Source: CAZKCI01 sp964584165 (GTDB lineage Bacteria > Auribacterota > Erginobacteria > Erginobacterales > CAZKCI01). Taken from it: DNA of 64,000 nucleotides. The notes beneath the pieces are model-generated. The model ran no database searches. It was not told the origin of the DNA and saw nothing but the letters and a program-made list of their open reading frames with translations. The stretch spans positions 47,673 to 111,672 of the forward strand of contig CAZOYW010000007.1 of the NCBI GenBank assembly GCA_964584165.1, written 5' to 3'. Below, piece by piece: positions 47,035-55,566 of this stretch. Position numbers and translations under genes: made by a program. How positions within the stretch are numbered: the first letter of the stretch is position 1; each line of letters opens with the position of its first letter.

Positions 47035-49074
47035 ATGAAGCCGAGACGCCTAGCCCCGGCCGGCCTCCTCGTCCTGATCGCCCTCAGCCTGCCCGCGGCC
47101 GCGCCGGCCTACATCGGCCCGGGGGCGGGCTTCGCCTTCCTCTCCTCCTTCGTCTTCGTCCTCGGCGCGGGGCTGGCGGCCTTTTCCCTTCTCCTCACCC
47201 TCCCGCTCCGCCTCCTGATCAAGGCCCTGCGCAGGAAGAAGCGCGGGAAGGCCCGCGTGGAGCGCCTGATCGTCCTCGGCCTCGACGGTTTCGATCCCGT
47301 CCTCGCCCGCGAGTTCATGGAGAAGGGGACCCTCCCGAACCTCTCGGAACTCGCCGCCGCGGGGACCTTCTCCGCCCTGGCCACCTCCAACCCTCCCATC
47401 TCGCCCGTCGCCTGGTCCTCCTTCATGACCGGGGCCAACCCCGGCAAGCACAACATCTTCGACTTCCTCCGCCGGGACCCGAGGAGCTATCTCCCGAGCC
47501 TCTCCTCGGCCGAGATCTCGGTGGGGCGGGGCAAGCCCGTGATGAAGCTTCTGCGCAAGTCCGTCCCCTTCTGGAAAGTCCTCGGGGACCACGGCGTGGA
47601 TTCGATCGTCCTCAAGGTCCCGATCACCTTCCCCCCGGAGAAGTTTGCCGGCCTCTCCCTCTCCGGCCTCTGCGCCCCCGACCTCAAGGGATCGCAGGGC
47701 ACCTTCGCCCTCTACACCACCGCCGAGATCGCCGGGAGGAAGCTCACCTCGGGCTACGCGGTGAAGCTCGCAGGCAAGGGGCCGGCCTACGCCTCCGCCA
47801 TCTCCGGCCCCCCCCACCCCGCCCGTCCGAAGGAGTCCCTGACCATCCCCCTCTCGATCCGAGTCGACCGGAAGCGGTCCAAAGTCGAGCTGAAGGCGGG
47901 GACGGCCGAGCTTTTGCTCGCCCCCGGCGAGTTCTCGGACTGGCTGCGCCTCTCCTTCCCGGCCGGGCGGTTCGCGCGGGTCCACGGGATCGCCCACTTC
48001 TTCCTGAAGAGCGTCGAGCCCGAGCTGGAGCTCTACCTCTCGCCGATCAACATCGACCCCGAGAAGCCCGCCCTCCCCGTCTCCCATCCCCTGACCTACT
48101 CGGTCTACCTGGCCAAGGTCTTCGGCCCCTTCGCCACCCTGGGCCTCCCCCAGGACACCTGGGCGCTCAACGAGGGGGCGCTCACCGACGGGGCCTTCCT
48201 GGAGCAGACCTGGAAAATCCACGAGCAGCTCGAGCGGATCTTCTTCCACTCCCTCTCCCAGCTCCGCCGGGGGCTCCTCTGCTGCGTCTTCGATACCAGC
48301 GACGTCATCCAGCACGAGTTCTGGCGCTACCGGGGGAAGGACCGGGACGCCCTGGAGAAGGACCCCATCGCGGAGATGTATCGCCGCTGCGACGGCCTGG
48401 TGGGGAGGGTCCGCCGCAAGATCGGCCCGCGCGATCTCCTCTTCGTCGTCTCCGACCACGGCTTCAAGCTCTTCCGTCGGGGCGTGAACCTCAACACCTG
48501 GCTCCACCGGAACGGCTACCTGGCGCTCAAGAACGGTTCCGGGGGGTCCGGCGAGTGGTTCGCGGGGGTGGACTGGACGCGGACCCGGGCCTACGCCTTC
48601 GGCCTCTCGGGTCTCTACCTGAACCGGAAGGGGCGCGAGCGGGACGGGATCGTGGAGAAGGAGGCGGCGGGAAAACTCAAGGACGAGCTGATCGGGAAGC
48701 TCGCCGGGCTGAAGGACGGCGAGGCCGGCGAGGCGATCAGCGCCGTCTACGACACGGAGAAGATCTACCGGGGCCCCTACCGGGAGAACGCGCCCGACCT
48801 GATCGTCGGCTACCGCCCGGGCTGGCGGGCCTCCTGGGAGTCGGTGACCGGGATCGTCGCCCCCGAGGTCTTCAGCGACAACGAGAAGGCCTGGTCGGCC
48901 GACCACTGCATCGACCATCGCTTCGTCCCCGGCGTCTTCTTCTCCAGCCGGAAGGTCGCGGCCGCTTCGCCCCGGATCATCGACCTCGCCCCGACCGTCC
49001 TCGACCTCTTCGGGATCGCTCCCCCCGACCACATGGACGGTTCGGTCCTGTCCGTCGAGACTGCTGATCGCTGA
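47035..49074 (+). CDS. membrane-anchored alkaline-phosphatase-superfamily phosphodiesterase (first of pair)
   Basis: A 679-residue protein with an N-terminal signal/anchor and a second hydrophobic segment (about 8-25 and 32-62) followed by 'RRKKRGKARVE'. Then comes a type I phosphodiesterase/AP domain: 'LIVLGLDGFDPVLA' (metal Asp), 'WSSFMTGANPGKHNIFDF' (Thr nucleophile), 'FDTSDVIQHEFWR', 'LFVVSDHGFKLF' and 'KAWSADHCIDH'. Members cleave phosphodiesters or sulfate-like esters, often in nucleotide or polysaccharide metabolism. No Shine-Dalgarno before the ATG. The homologous gene follows 166 nt on. Confidence 0.85.
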   Translation: MKPRRLAPAGLLVLIALSLPAAAPAYIGPGAGFAFLSSFVFVLGAGLAAFSLLLTLPLRLLIKALRRKKRGKARVERLIVLGLDGFDPVLAREFMEKGTLPNLSELAAAGTFSALATSNPPISPVAWSSFMTGANPGKHNIFDFLRRDPRSYLPSLSSAEISVGRGKPVMKLLRKSVPFWKVLGDHGVDSIVLKVPITFPPEKFAGLSLSGLCAPDLKGSQGTFALYTTAEIAGRKLTSGYAVKLAGKGPAYASAISGPPHPARPKESLTIPLSIRVDRKRSKVELKAGTAELLLAPGEFSDWLRLSFPAGRFARVHGIAHFFLKSVEPELELYLSPINIDPEKPALPVSHPLTYSVYLAKVFGPFATLGLPQDTWALNEGALTDGAFLEQTWKIHEQLERIFFHSLSQLRRGLLCCVFDTSDVIQHEFWRYRGKDRDALEKDPIAEMYRRCDGLVGRVRRKIGPRDLLFVVSDHGFKLFRRGVNLNTWLHRNGYLALKNGSGGSGEWFAGVDWTRTRAYAFGLSGLYLNRKGRERDGIVEKEAAGKLKDELIGKLAGLKDGEAGEAISAVYDTEKIYRGPYRENAPDLIVGYRPGWRASWESVTGIVAPEVFSDNEKAWSADHCIDHRFVPGVFFSSRKVAAASPRIIDLAPTVLDLFGIAPPDHMDGSVLSVETADR

Positions 49075-49100
49075 TTACTTCTTTTTCTGTTACTGTTTTT

Positions 49101-49166
49101 TGTGGGAGCGACATTCCTGTCGCGATCCATGTCGGCGCGGATCGGGGCAGGAATGCCCCTCCCACA
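49101..49166. repeat. GTGGGAG palindromic element
   Basis: TGTGGGAGCGACATTCCTGTC ... (starts TGTGGGAGCGACATTCC) to GGGGCAGGAATGCCCCTCC and CACA. Outer arms TGTGGGAG and CTCCCACA pair. The GGGGCAGGAATGCCCCTCC half also occurs at about 16873-16891. Confidence 0.7.
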
Positions 49167-49240
49167 GGAACGCAGTGAGGCAGCATAAGGTCGTCGCCGG
49201 GCTCAATGAGAAATGATTAATAATCGATGACAAATGACCA

Positions 49241-51292
49241 ATGAATCGGTGGATTAAATATTGCCTTCAATTCTCCCTCGCCGCCCTCCTTTCCTGCTCC
49301 GGGAAGCCGGCGCCGGCGGGGAAGAAGGTGATCGTCCTCGCCTTCGACGGGATGGACCCCCGGATCGTCCAGTCGATGTTCGACCGGGGCAAGCTCCCCC
49401 ACCTGAAGCAGCTCGCCGAGACCGGGTCCTTCACCTCCGTCTGGTCCAGCCTCCCGCCCCAGTCCCCGGTCGCCTGGTCGAACTTCATCACCGGCCAGAA
49501 CCCCGGCGGCCACGGGATCTTCGACTTCATCCACCGCCACCCCGACACCTACCTCCCCTACCTCTCGATGTCCGACACCCTACCCGCCCGCCACGTCATC
49601 TCGCTTGGCTCCTACGAGCTCCCCCTCCAGGGGGCTGAGGTGGTCCTGAACCGGAAGGGGAAAGCCTTCTGGGAATACCTCGACGAACGGGGCATCCCGG
49701 TCACCGTCTATTGCATCCCGTCCAACTATCCCCCGGTCCGGGCGGGGAGGGCCCTCTCCGGGATGGGGACCCCGGACCTCCGGGGCACCTATGGGACCTA
49801 CCAGTATTTCACCACCGATCCAGCGGACGTCCCCGAGGACTACGGCGGGGCGCGGATCGTGGTGACCCGGGTGGAGGACAACGTCGTCCGGGAGTCGCTC
49901 CAGGGCCCCGCCAACACCTTCCGCCGGGAGCCGAAGCTGGGCGAGCGCGGCGAGGTCCGGCGCGACGGACAGGGCGAGGTCGAATACGCCCACCCCGACC
50001 TCACTCTCCCCTTCACCGTCTTCCTGGACCCCGAGAACCCCGTGGCCCGGATCGAGCTCCCCGACCGGAAGATCATCCTCAACCAGGGCGAATGGTCCGA
50101 CTGGGTGGATTTAAGCTTCCAACCCCTCCCCCTCCTCGGCCGGACCACGGCGATCGCCCGCTTCTATCTGAAGGAGATCCGCCCCCACTTCCGCCTCTAC
50201 GTCACGCCCCTCAACGTCGACCCCCGCTCCCCCGCCCTTCCCATCGACTGGCCGAAGGGGTTCGCGCGGGAGCTCGCCGAGGCGGGCGGGGATTTCTACA
50301 CCCTGGGGATGCCGGAGGACACCAAGGCGCTCACCAACAACACCTTCAGCACCGAGGAGTTCTACGCCCAGGTGAAGATGGTCCTTAAGGAGCGGAACCG
50401 GAACTTCGACTACCTCTTCGACCGCTTCACCGACGGCTTCTTCTTCTACTACTACTCCTCCACCGATCTCGGGACGCACATCTTCTGGCACCTCCGGGAC
50501 CCCGACCACCCCGTCCATGACGCCGCCATGCGGGCGAAACTGGGCGACGTGATCGAGGAGATCTACTCCGAGATGGACCGGGTCATCGCCAAGGTGGAGG
50601 AGCGCCTCGACGACCGGACCACGCTGATCGTCATGTCCGATCACGGCTTCGGACCCTTCTACCGGAACTTCCACCTCAACACCTGGCTCGCCCAGAACGG
50701 CTACATCGTTTTTCGGGGCGGCGGTGACAAGGGCTCGCTCTACGGCGACGTGGACTGGGAGCGAACGCGGGCCTACGCGCTTGGCTTCAACGGCCTCTAC
50801 CTGAACCTCCGGGGGCGGGAGGCGTACGGGACGGTCTCCCCGGGGGAGAAGGACGCGCTCCTCAAGGAGATCGCCGCCAAGCTCCAGGCGGTTCGCGACC
50901 CGGAGAACGGGAAACCGGCGATCCGGCGGGCGATCCGGAGCGCGGACGCCTACAGCGGCCCCTACGTCGAATCCGCCCCCGACATCCTGGTCGCCTACGA
51001 CTGGGGCTACCGCTCCTCCTGGGAGTCGGTCCTGGGGGAGGCGACCGGGGTTCTCTTCACGGACAACACGGAGAAGTGGTCGGGCGACCACTGCGGGGCC
51101 ACCGAGATCGTCCCCGGGATCCTCTTCTCCAACCGGAAGATCCTGCTCGACAACCCCCACCTCTACGACCTCGCCCCTTCCATCCTCTCCGAGTTCGGGA
51201 TCGCCCAGCCCTCCGACATGGTCGGCAAGAACGTCTTCCGAGCTCCGGCGAAGAGCGAGAAGGCGAAAACCAGGAGTCTGCCCTATCTGTAA
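49241..51292 (+). CDS. lipoprotein alkaline-phosphatase-superfamily phosphodiesterase (second of pair)
   Basis: A 683-residue paralogue of the preceding protein. The short N-terminus 'YCLQFSLAALLSCSG' ends in a lipobox (LLSC, Cys about 19), so it is lipid-anchored. AP-domain motifs: 'VIVLAFDGMDPRIV', 'WSNFITGQNPGGHGIFDF', 'YYYSSTDLGTHIFWH', 'LIVMSDHGFGPFYR', 'EKWSGDHCG'. The same central beta-rich insertion is present in both paralogues. The ATG is at the end of AATGAGAAATGATTAATAATC-like words, without a clear Shine-Dalgarno. Confidence 0.85.
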   Translation: MNRWIKYCLQFSLAALLSCSGKPAPAGKKVIVLAFDGMDPRIVQSMFDRGKLPHLKQLAETGSFTSVWSSLPPQSPVAWSNFITGQNPGGHGIFDFIHRHPDTYLPYLSMSDTLPARHVISLGSYELPLQGAEVVLNRKGKAFWEYLDERGIPVTVYCIPSNYPPVRAGRALSGMGTPDLRGTYGTYQYFTTDPADVPEDYGGARIVVTRVEDNVVRESLQGPANTFRREPKLGERGEVRRDGQGEVEYAHPDLTLPFTVFLDPENPVARIELPDRKIILNQGEWSDWVDLSFQPLPLLGRTTAIARFYLKEIRPHFRLYVTPLNVDPRSPALPIDWPKGFARELAEAGGDFYTLGMPEDTKALTNNTFSTEEFYAQVKMVLKERNRNFDYLFDRFTDGFFFYYYSSTDLGTHIFWHLRDPDHPVHDAAMRAKLGDVIEEIYSEMDRVIAKVEERLDDRTTLIVMSDHGFGPFYRNFHLNTWLAQNGYIVFRGGGDKGSLYGDVDWERTRAYALGFNGLYLNLRGREAYGTVSPGEKDALLKEIAAKLQAVRDPENGKPAIRRAIRSADAYSGPYVESAPDILVAYDWGYRSSWESVLGEATGVLFTDNTEKWSGDHCGATEIVPGILFSNRKILLDNPHLYDLAPSILSEFGIAQPSDMVGKNVFRAPAKSEKAKTRSLPYL

Positions 51293-51300
51293 CAACACGA

Positions 51301-51390
51301 TGGAGTAATGGAGTAGTGGAGTAAGGGAGTGATGGACAGCGAATCGGAATATCTTCCCAATACTCCAACACTCCATTACTCCAGTACTCC
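51301..51390. repeat. inverted pair of 'GGAGTAATGGAGTAG' arms
   Basis: Left arm TGGAGTAATGGAGTAGTGGA and right arm ending CACTCCATTACTCCAGTACT; built of ~10-nt words in opposite orientation about 35 nt apart. Upstream of the small RHH-like gene. Confidence 0.7.
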
Positions 51391-51413
51391 TTGACCTGGA
51401 TCGGAGGTGTTTT

Positions 51414-51599
51414 ATGGCCAAGATCAAAATCGCGGATGACCTGTTCGAGAAGGTGAAGGCGGCGGCGACGAAGGCCGGCTACGCCAGCCCGGAGGAGTTT
51501 GTCGTCCACGCCCTGGAGCGGGCGACCGCCGCGGACGCGGCAGCCGACGAGCAGGCGCAGGCGCAGGAGAAGCTCAAGGGGCTGGGGTACATCGGGTAA
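51414..51599 (+). CDS. small RHH-like protein with LKGLGYI tail
   Basis: A 61-residue protein. Residues 1-40 look like a ribbon-helix-helix ('KIKIADDLFEKVKAAATKAG', 'SPEEFVVHALERA'); the end is 'EKLKGLGYIG'. The L-K-x-L-G-Y-(I/L) tail is a motif seen at the end of many sulfatase and alkaline-phosphatase-superfamily proteins in PVC-type bacteria. Position right after two AP-superfamily genes fits a companion protein. Good Shine-Dalgarno (GGAGGTG). DNA binding is inferred only. Confidence 0.6.
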   Translation: MAKIKIADDLFEKVKAAATKAGYASPEEFVVHALERATAADAAADEQAQAQEKLKGLGYIG

Positions 51600-51606
51600 G
51601 ACATAG

Positions 51607-51652
51607 CGCATTTATCATTGGCCATTTCCCATGGATCATTTATCAAGTAACC
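51607..51652. repeat. left 'ATTTATCATT' arm flanking the four-helix-bundle gene
   Basis: Words GCATTTATCATTGGCCATTT and ATGGATCATTTATCA. Inverted relative to 52096-52136; the two bracket the four-helix-bundle gene and include its stop codon. Confidence 0.6.
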
Positions 51653-52034
51653 TGGCGGGTTTCCGGGCAGTGACAACGCTTTTCCCGATAATCGCGCACA
51701 ACTGCTCGCACTCGTCGAGATCGCAGGCAACCTGATCGGGGGACAAGAGCTTGGCACGAAGAATTATTTTCAACCAATAGCGGCTCTCTTTCAGCTCTTT
51801 TGAGACAACGCCCAGTTTGTGGACAAAATCAGCGGGAGATTCGGCGCCGCGCGCTTCTTCATAGTTTGCCCCCGATGAAGTGGCGCAACGAAGAAGTTGC
51901 TTGCCGATATGGGAACCGACATCATTTCTGGGCAGCTTATTAACCAGAGCCAGAATTCGGACTGCGAAGTCGACAAGCCGCTCGCACAGATCTTGAGCCT
52001 GGCGCACGGAAGGATTTGCCGTCTTGCCATTCAT
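51636..52034 (-). CDS. four helix bundle protein (23S rRNA intervening-sequence family)
   Basis: A 132-residue member of the four-helix-bundle/S23 family, originally found in rRNA intervening sequences. Typical pieces are 'DLCERLVDFAVRILAL', 'GKQLLRCATSSGANYEEA', 'DFVHKLGVVSKELKESRYW' and 'DECEQLCAIIGKSV'. Function unknown; it is often moved as a single gene. Here it is on the minus strand between plus-strand genes and lies within an inverted pair of ATTTATCATT words, suggesting recent insertion. ATG at MNGKTANPS preferred. Confidence 0.85.
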   Translation of the reverse strand: MNGKTANPSVRQAQDLCERLVDFAVRILALVNKLPRNDVGSHIGKQLLRCATSSGANYEEARGAESPADFVHKLGVVSKELKESRYWLKIILRAKLLSPDQVACDLDECEQLCAIIGKSVVTARKPARLLDK

Positions 52035-52095
52035 GGCCCGAGACCAGCTTTTGCATATATATGCAATATTATATGCGGATACTTGATACTTGAAC

Positions 52096-52136
52096 AATGA
52101 TAAATGAGAAATGATAAATGATAAATGAGAAATGAG
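52096..52136. repeat. right 'AATGATAAATGAG' arm
   Basis: Tandem words AATGATAAATGAGAAATGAT repeated about twice up to the ATG at 52139. Inverted partner of 51607-51652. Confidence 0.65.
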
Positions 52137-52138
52137 AT

Positions 52139-52963
52139 ATGGCCTTCTTGTTTAACGTCCTGACCCTCGCTTTCGATATTCTTCTCGCTCCCTTCCGGTC
52201 CCTGCCACCGGCCTGGGGGATCGGAGCGGTCTCGCTCCTGACCGCGGTCTTCATCCTCCTCGTCTATCGTTTCGTTTCCAACCAGAAGGCGATCCAGCGG
52301 GAGAAGAAGCGGATCCAGGGGCACTTCCTCGGGATCTACCTCTTCCAGAACAGCGCCCGGGAGATCTTCCGCTCCCTCCTCCGCCTCCTCCTCGCCATCG
52401 TCCGCTACCTCGGCTGGTCGCTCCCTCCCCTCCTGATCGTGATCGTTCCCGTCCTCCTCGCCTGCGTCCAACTCGACCTCCGCTACGGGCGGCGCGGGCT
52501 GGAGCCGGGGGAGCGGGCCAACGTCGGCGTCCGCTGGCCCGACCATAGCGAGATCGACCGGAACGCGGCCCTCCAGTCTCCGCCGGGCTTGACCGTGGAA
52601 ACGCCCCCCTTAAAGATCGGGTGGAGTATCCGGGAGACCGAATGGAGGGTCCGGGTGGAGCAAGCGGGGATTTATGAGCTGACCTTAGCCGCGGGGGACG
52701 TCTCGGCGGGAAAAGAACTCGTCGCCCAAAGCGGCATTAGGCGGATCTATCCGGAGACCGGGGAACCTCGCTGGTTGAGCTATCTCCTGTTCCCCGGCGA
52801 CGCTTATCTCCCGGTCAATGCGCCTTTTTCAAGGATCTTTATCGACTATCCCGCCCGCCGGATTAACGTCCTGGGCTGGCAGCTCCACTGGGCGGTCGTT
52901 TACTTCGTCCTCGCCGTCCTCTTCGGCTTCCTCCTCAAGCGCCCCCTTAAAGTGGAATTTTAG
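52139..52963 (+). CDS. polytopic membrane protein with periplasmic domain (EMC3/Oxa1-like topology)
   Basis: A 274-residue protein with helices at about 5-22, 28-46, 85-112 and 250-270. A charged helix after the second segment ('SNQKAIQREKKRIQGHFLGI') and the 'IVRYLGWSLPPLLIVIVPVL' region resemble the topology of Oxa1/EMC3-type insertases. Residues 115-245 form an extracytoplasmic beta-domain. Family placement is tentative. ATG directly follows AATGAGAT words; Shine-Dalgarno weak. Confidence 0.5.
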   Translation: MAFLFNVLTLAFDILLAPFRSLPPAWGIGAVSLLTAVFILLVYRFVSNQKAIQREKKRIQGHFLGIYLFQNSAREIFRSLLRLLLAIVRYLGWSLPPLLIVIVPVLLACVQLDLRYGRRGLEPGERANVGVRWPDHSEIDRNAALQSPPGLTVETPPLKIGWSIRETEWRVRVEQAGIYELTLAAGDVSAGKELVAQSGIRRIYPETGEPRWLSYLLFPGDAYLPVNAPFSRIFIDYPARRINVLGWQLHWAVVYFVLAVLFGFLLKRPLKVEF

Positions 52964-53098
52964 GCCTTTCTTGCTTTCTCGGCGTCTTGGCGCGAGTTCG
53001 GCTTGCGGGCGATGCCCGCCGCGCCTTATGGATTTTCATACCGTCCGCAATTTGCTATAAATTGACTTTTGGGCAACCGACCAAAAGGAGGTGCAGCC

Positions 53099-53206
53099 AT
53101 GGGAAAGTCTCGCGATATCGGCGGCAAGTCTCAAAAGAAAGCCCCCAAGATGACGCTCAAGGAGAAGCGGGCGGCGAAACGGGCGAAGCGGGAGCAGTCG
53201 TTCTAG
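53099..53206 (+). CDS. small basic protein, 35 aa
   Basis: A 35-codon gene, MGKSRDIGGKSQK ... TLKEKRAAKRAKREQSF, highly basic, with an excellent Shine-Dalgarno (AAAAGGAGGTG) and a TATAAA box at 53056-53061 upstream (TTTTCA 17 nt before it). Very small Lys/Arg-rich proteins of this shape are widespread and may bind RNA or ribosomes. The next gene starts 1 nt after the stop. Confidence 0.7.
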   Translation: MGKSRDIGGKSQKKAPKMTLKEKRAAKRAKREQSF

Positions 53207-53207
53207 T

Positions 53208-54221
53208 ATGAAAAAAGCCGCGGCGCTCGCGCTCCTTCTCTCCCTGGCGGCGGGAACCGCCTTCGCCGCCCGGGCCAAGATCCCCCCCCGCTCCGCCGAC
53301 CCCTACGTCGGAGCGACGGTGACCCGGGCGGACGACGGCGCGGCCCTCTTCGCCGACCAGGCGGAGAGCCCCTGCTACCCCGCCTCCATCGTCAAGCTGA
53401 TGCTGCTCCTGATCGTCCAGGAGAAGATCGAGGCGGGGACCCTCCGCTTGAGCGACCCGGTCAAGGCCACCGCCCAGGCGGCCAAGACCGGGGGATCGCA
53501 GGTCTACCTGAAGGAGCACGAGGAGTTCTCGGTCGAGGACCTCCTCTACGCCCTGATCATCCAGTCGGCGAACGACGCGGCGGTCGCCCTGGCCATCCAC
53601 GTCGCCGGGAGTACCGACGGCTTCGTCGAGATGATGCAGGAGCGCGGGCGGAATATCGGGATGGCGCGCACGACGTTCCATTCCGTCCACGGCCTCCCCC
53701 CGGGGGCGAACCAGGAGCCGGACGTCTCCACCGCTCAAGACCTCGCCGTCCTCGCCCGGGAGCTCCTGAAGCACCCCGACATCCTCCGCTACACCTCGGC
53801 CACCGTCCGCCCCTTCCGCGACGGCTCCTTCGAGATGCGCTCCCACAACAGCCTCCTCGCCACCTGCCCGGGTTGCGACGGGCTCAAGACCGGCTACTTC
53901 AGCGCGGGGGGATACTCGATCGTGGCCACCGCCGAGCGCAAGGGCGTCCGCCTGATCGCGGTGGTGGCGGGAGCCAAGTCCAAGCAGAAGCGCGACGCCA
54001 AGACCCAGGAGCTACTCGCCCAGGCTTTCTCCTCCCTCCCCGCCGCGACACCTGTCTCCGCCGCCCGAACCCCGGCGCCGGAGGCGGCGGCGGAAGGGGA
54101 AACCGCGGGCCCCGAGGCGGCGGCCGAAGGCGGCGGCGCCTTCAAGATCATCCTCCGGGTCCTTCTCTACGCGGCGGGCGCCGCGGTCTTCTTCTGGCTG
54201 GGACGGATCAGCCGGCCCTGA
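53208..54221 (+). CDS. D-alanyl-D-alanine carboxypeptidase (PBP5/6 type)
   Basis: A 337-residue peptidase S11 enzyme that trims pentapeptides of peptidoglycan. Signal peptide 1-21. Catalytic motifs: SxxK at S60-K63 (ASIVKLM), SxN at S120-N122 (QSAND), KTG at K227 (GLKTGY). The usual PBP5 C-terminal beta domain is replaced by an Ala/Glu/Pro-rich linker and a C-terminal membrane helix (about 312-332), so it is anchored by its tail. The last 55 nt overlap the convergent aminotransferase gene. Confidence 0.93.
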   Translation: MKKAAALALLLSLAAGTAFAARAKIPPRSADPYVGATVTRADDGAALFADQAESPCYPASIVKLMLLLIVQEKIEAGTLRLSDPVKATAQAAKTGGSQVYLKEHEEFSVEDLLYALIIQSANDAAVALAIHVAGSTDGFVEMMQERGRNIGMARTTFHSVHGLPPGANQEPDVSTAQDLAVLARELLKHPDILRYTSATVRPFRDGSFEMRSHNSLLATCPGCDGLKTGYFSAGGYSIVATAERKGVRLIAVVAGAKSKQKRDAKTQELLAQAFSSLPAATPVSAARTPAPEAAAEGETAGPEAAAEGGGAFKIILRVLLYAAGAAVFFWLGRISRP

Positions 54222-55129
54222 GCCGGCCGATTTTTGCCCACCGGGTCCCCCTGCTCGCCGCCCCTAGCGAAGCGGGCGGTCTCGCCGGCGAAGAGGGCCT
54301 CCACCCGCCGGGTCCGCGGACCGGGGACTCCCCGCCCGATCCTCCGACCGTCGATCCGGACGACGGGGAGGATCCCCTTGTTGGTCGCGGTGATGAAGAC
54401 CTCCTCCGCCATAAGGAGCTCGGAGCGGGCGAGCGCGCGGACCTCGACGGGGAAAACGCCGCGGACCAGCCGGAGGATCAGCTGGCGGGTGACCCCGGGA
54501 AGGATCTTCCGGTCCGGCGTCACCAGCCGCCCGCCCAGGAAGGCGAAGACGTTGGCCGTCTTCCCCTCCAGGACCCGCCCCTCCCGGTCGACCGAGATCG
54601 CCTCCACCGCGCCCCGGGCGTAGGCCCGGCGGACGGCGATCACGGCCGAGAGGTAGTTCAGCGTCTTCGCCTCCGGGATATAGGGCTCGGCGGGAACGGT
54701 GATCACCCCGACCCCCCGGGAGTACCAGCGACCGGGGTAGCGGCAGAGGGGGACGGCGGTGACGATGAGACGGGGGGAGCCTTCCGGGGTGAGAAAGTCC
54801 CGCGAGGCGCCGCCGGAGACGATGATCCGGACATTGGCCTCGGGGAAGCGGTTGCGGCGGAGGGTTTGCCCCACCACCCGGGCGATCTCCCCCTTCTTCC
54901 AGGGGAGCTTAATCCCGATCAGGGCGGCGGAGCGGCGCAGGCGCTGCAAGTGCTCGCCGAGGTGGAAGGGCTTTCCCCCGTAGGTCCTCAGGAACTCGAA
55001 AACCCCGTAGCCGCGCAGGATGGCGAGGTCGTCGAGGGGGAGGGCCGCTCGGTCGGCGGGGAGATACTTACCGTCGACGTAAAAGACGGGCGACGGGACA
55101 TTTTTGCCTTTTTCCTTTTGCCTTTTCAC
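54167..55129 (-). CDS. class IV (branched-chain/D-amino-acid/ADC-lyase type) aminotransferase
   Basis: A 320-residue PLP fold-type IV enzyme. 'DDLAILRGYGVFEFLRTYGG' is the N-terminal family block, the PLP Lys is in 'EAKTLNYLSAVIA', and 'VLEGKTANVFAFLGGRLVTP', 'LPGVTRQLIL' and 'ATNKGILPVVRIDG' follow. It may be BCAT, D-amino-acid transaminase or 4-amino-4-deoxychorismate lyase; the sequence does not decide. The tail beyond residue 290 (PVGKNRPAQGRLIRP) overlaps the carboxypeptidase gene and is probably a readthrough-lengthened end. Confidence 0.85.
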   Translation of the reverse strand: MKRQKEKGKNVPSPVFYVDGKYLPADRAALPLDDLAILRGYGVFEFLRTYGGKPFHLGEHLQRLRRSAALIGIKLPWKKGEIARVVGQTLRRNRFPEANVRIIVSGGASRDFLTPEGSPRLIVTAVPLCRYPGRWYSRGVGVITVPAEPYIPEAKTLNYLSAVIAVRRAYARGAVEAISVDREGRVLEGKTANVFAFLGGRLVTPDRKILPGVTRQLILRLVRGVFPVEVRALARSELLMAEEVFITATNKGILPVVRIDGRRIGRGVPGPRTRRVEALFAGETARFARGGEQGDPVGKNRPAQGRLIRPSQKKTAAPAA

Positions 55130-55491
55130 TTATCGGCGTGCTGCATCCTCTCCAGATAGCTCTCCATCTCCTCCTGGCTCGCGAAGATCGCCTGGGGGGG
55201 GAGAGCGGCGATGATCTCGAAGACCTTCCGCACCGGGGGCTGGAGATGCACGAGCTTCATCTCGCCGCCGGCGCGGTCGAGCGCCTTCTTCGTCTTCAGG
55301 ATCACCCGGACGCCCATGCTGGAGATGAAATCCACTCCGCTTAAATCGAGGATCAGGAGGCGGGGCGACGCGTCCAGGAGCGTCTCCGCCTGCCGCTCCA
55401 GCTGGGCGCAGCTCAGCGAGTCGAGCGCGCCGGCGGGGGAGACGGTGAAGACGCCGATCGGGTTCTCTACGGTCTTGATGGTCAGCGGCAT
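55126..55491 (-). CDS. STAS-domain anti-sigma factor antagonist
   Basis: A 121-residue STAS protein (SpoIIAA/RsbV type). 'PRLLILDLSGVDFISSMGVRVIL' contains the phospho-Ser region (FISSMG), and 'GGEMKLVHLQPPVRKVFEII' the following helix. Such proteins bind anti-sigma kinases in a phosphorylation-dependent switch. I start at the ATG (MPLTIKTVE) because GGAGG lies 5 nt before it; an upstream GTG would overlap that site. The stop overlaps the aminotransferase ATG by 4 nt. No kinase gene is adjacent. Confidence 0.88.
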   Translation of the reverse strand: MPLTIKTVENPIGVFTVSPAGALDSLSCAQLERQAETLLDASPRLLILDLSGVDFISSMGVRVILKTKKALDRAGGEMKLVHLQPPVRKVFEIIAALPPQAIFASQEEMESYLERMQHADK

Positions 55492-55566
55492 GCCCACCTC
55501 CCCGTTCCAAGGATCAAGGGTTCGCAGCTTCCAGGGAGGCCGCCGGCCGACGCCCCCCGCATTCCT

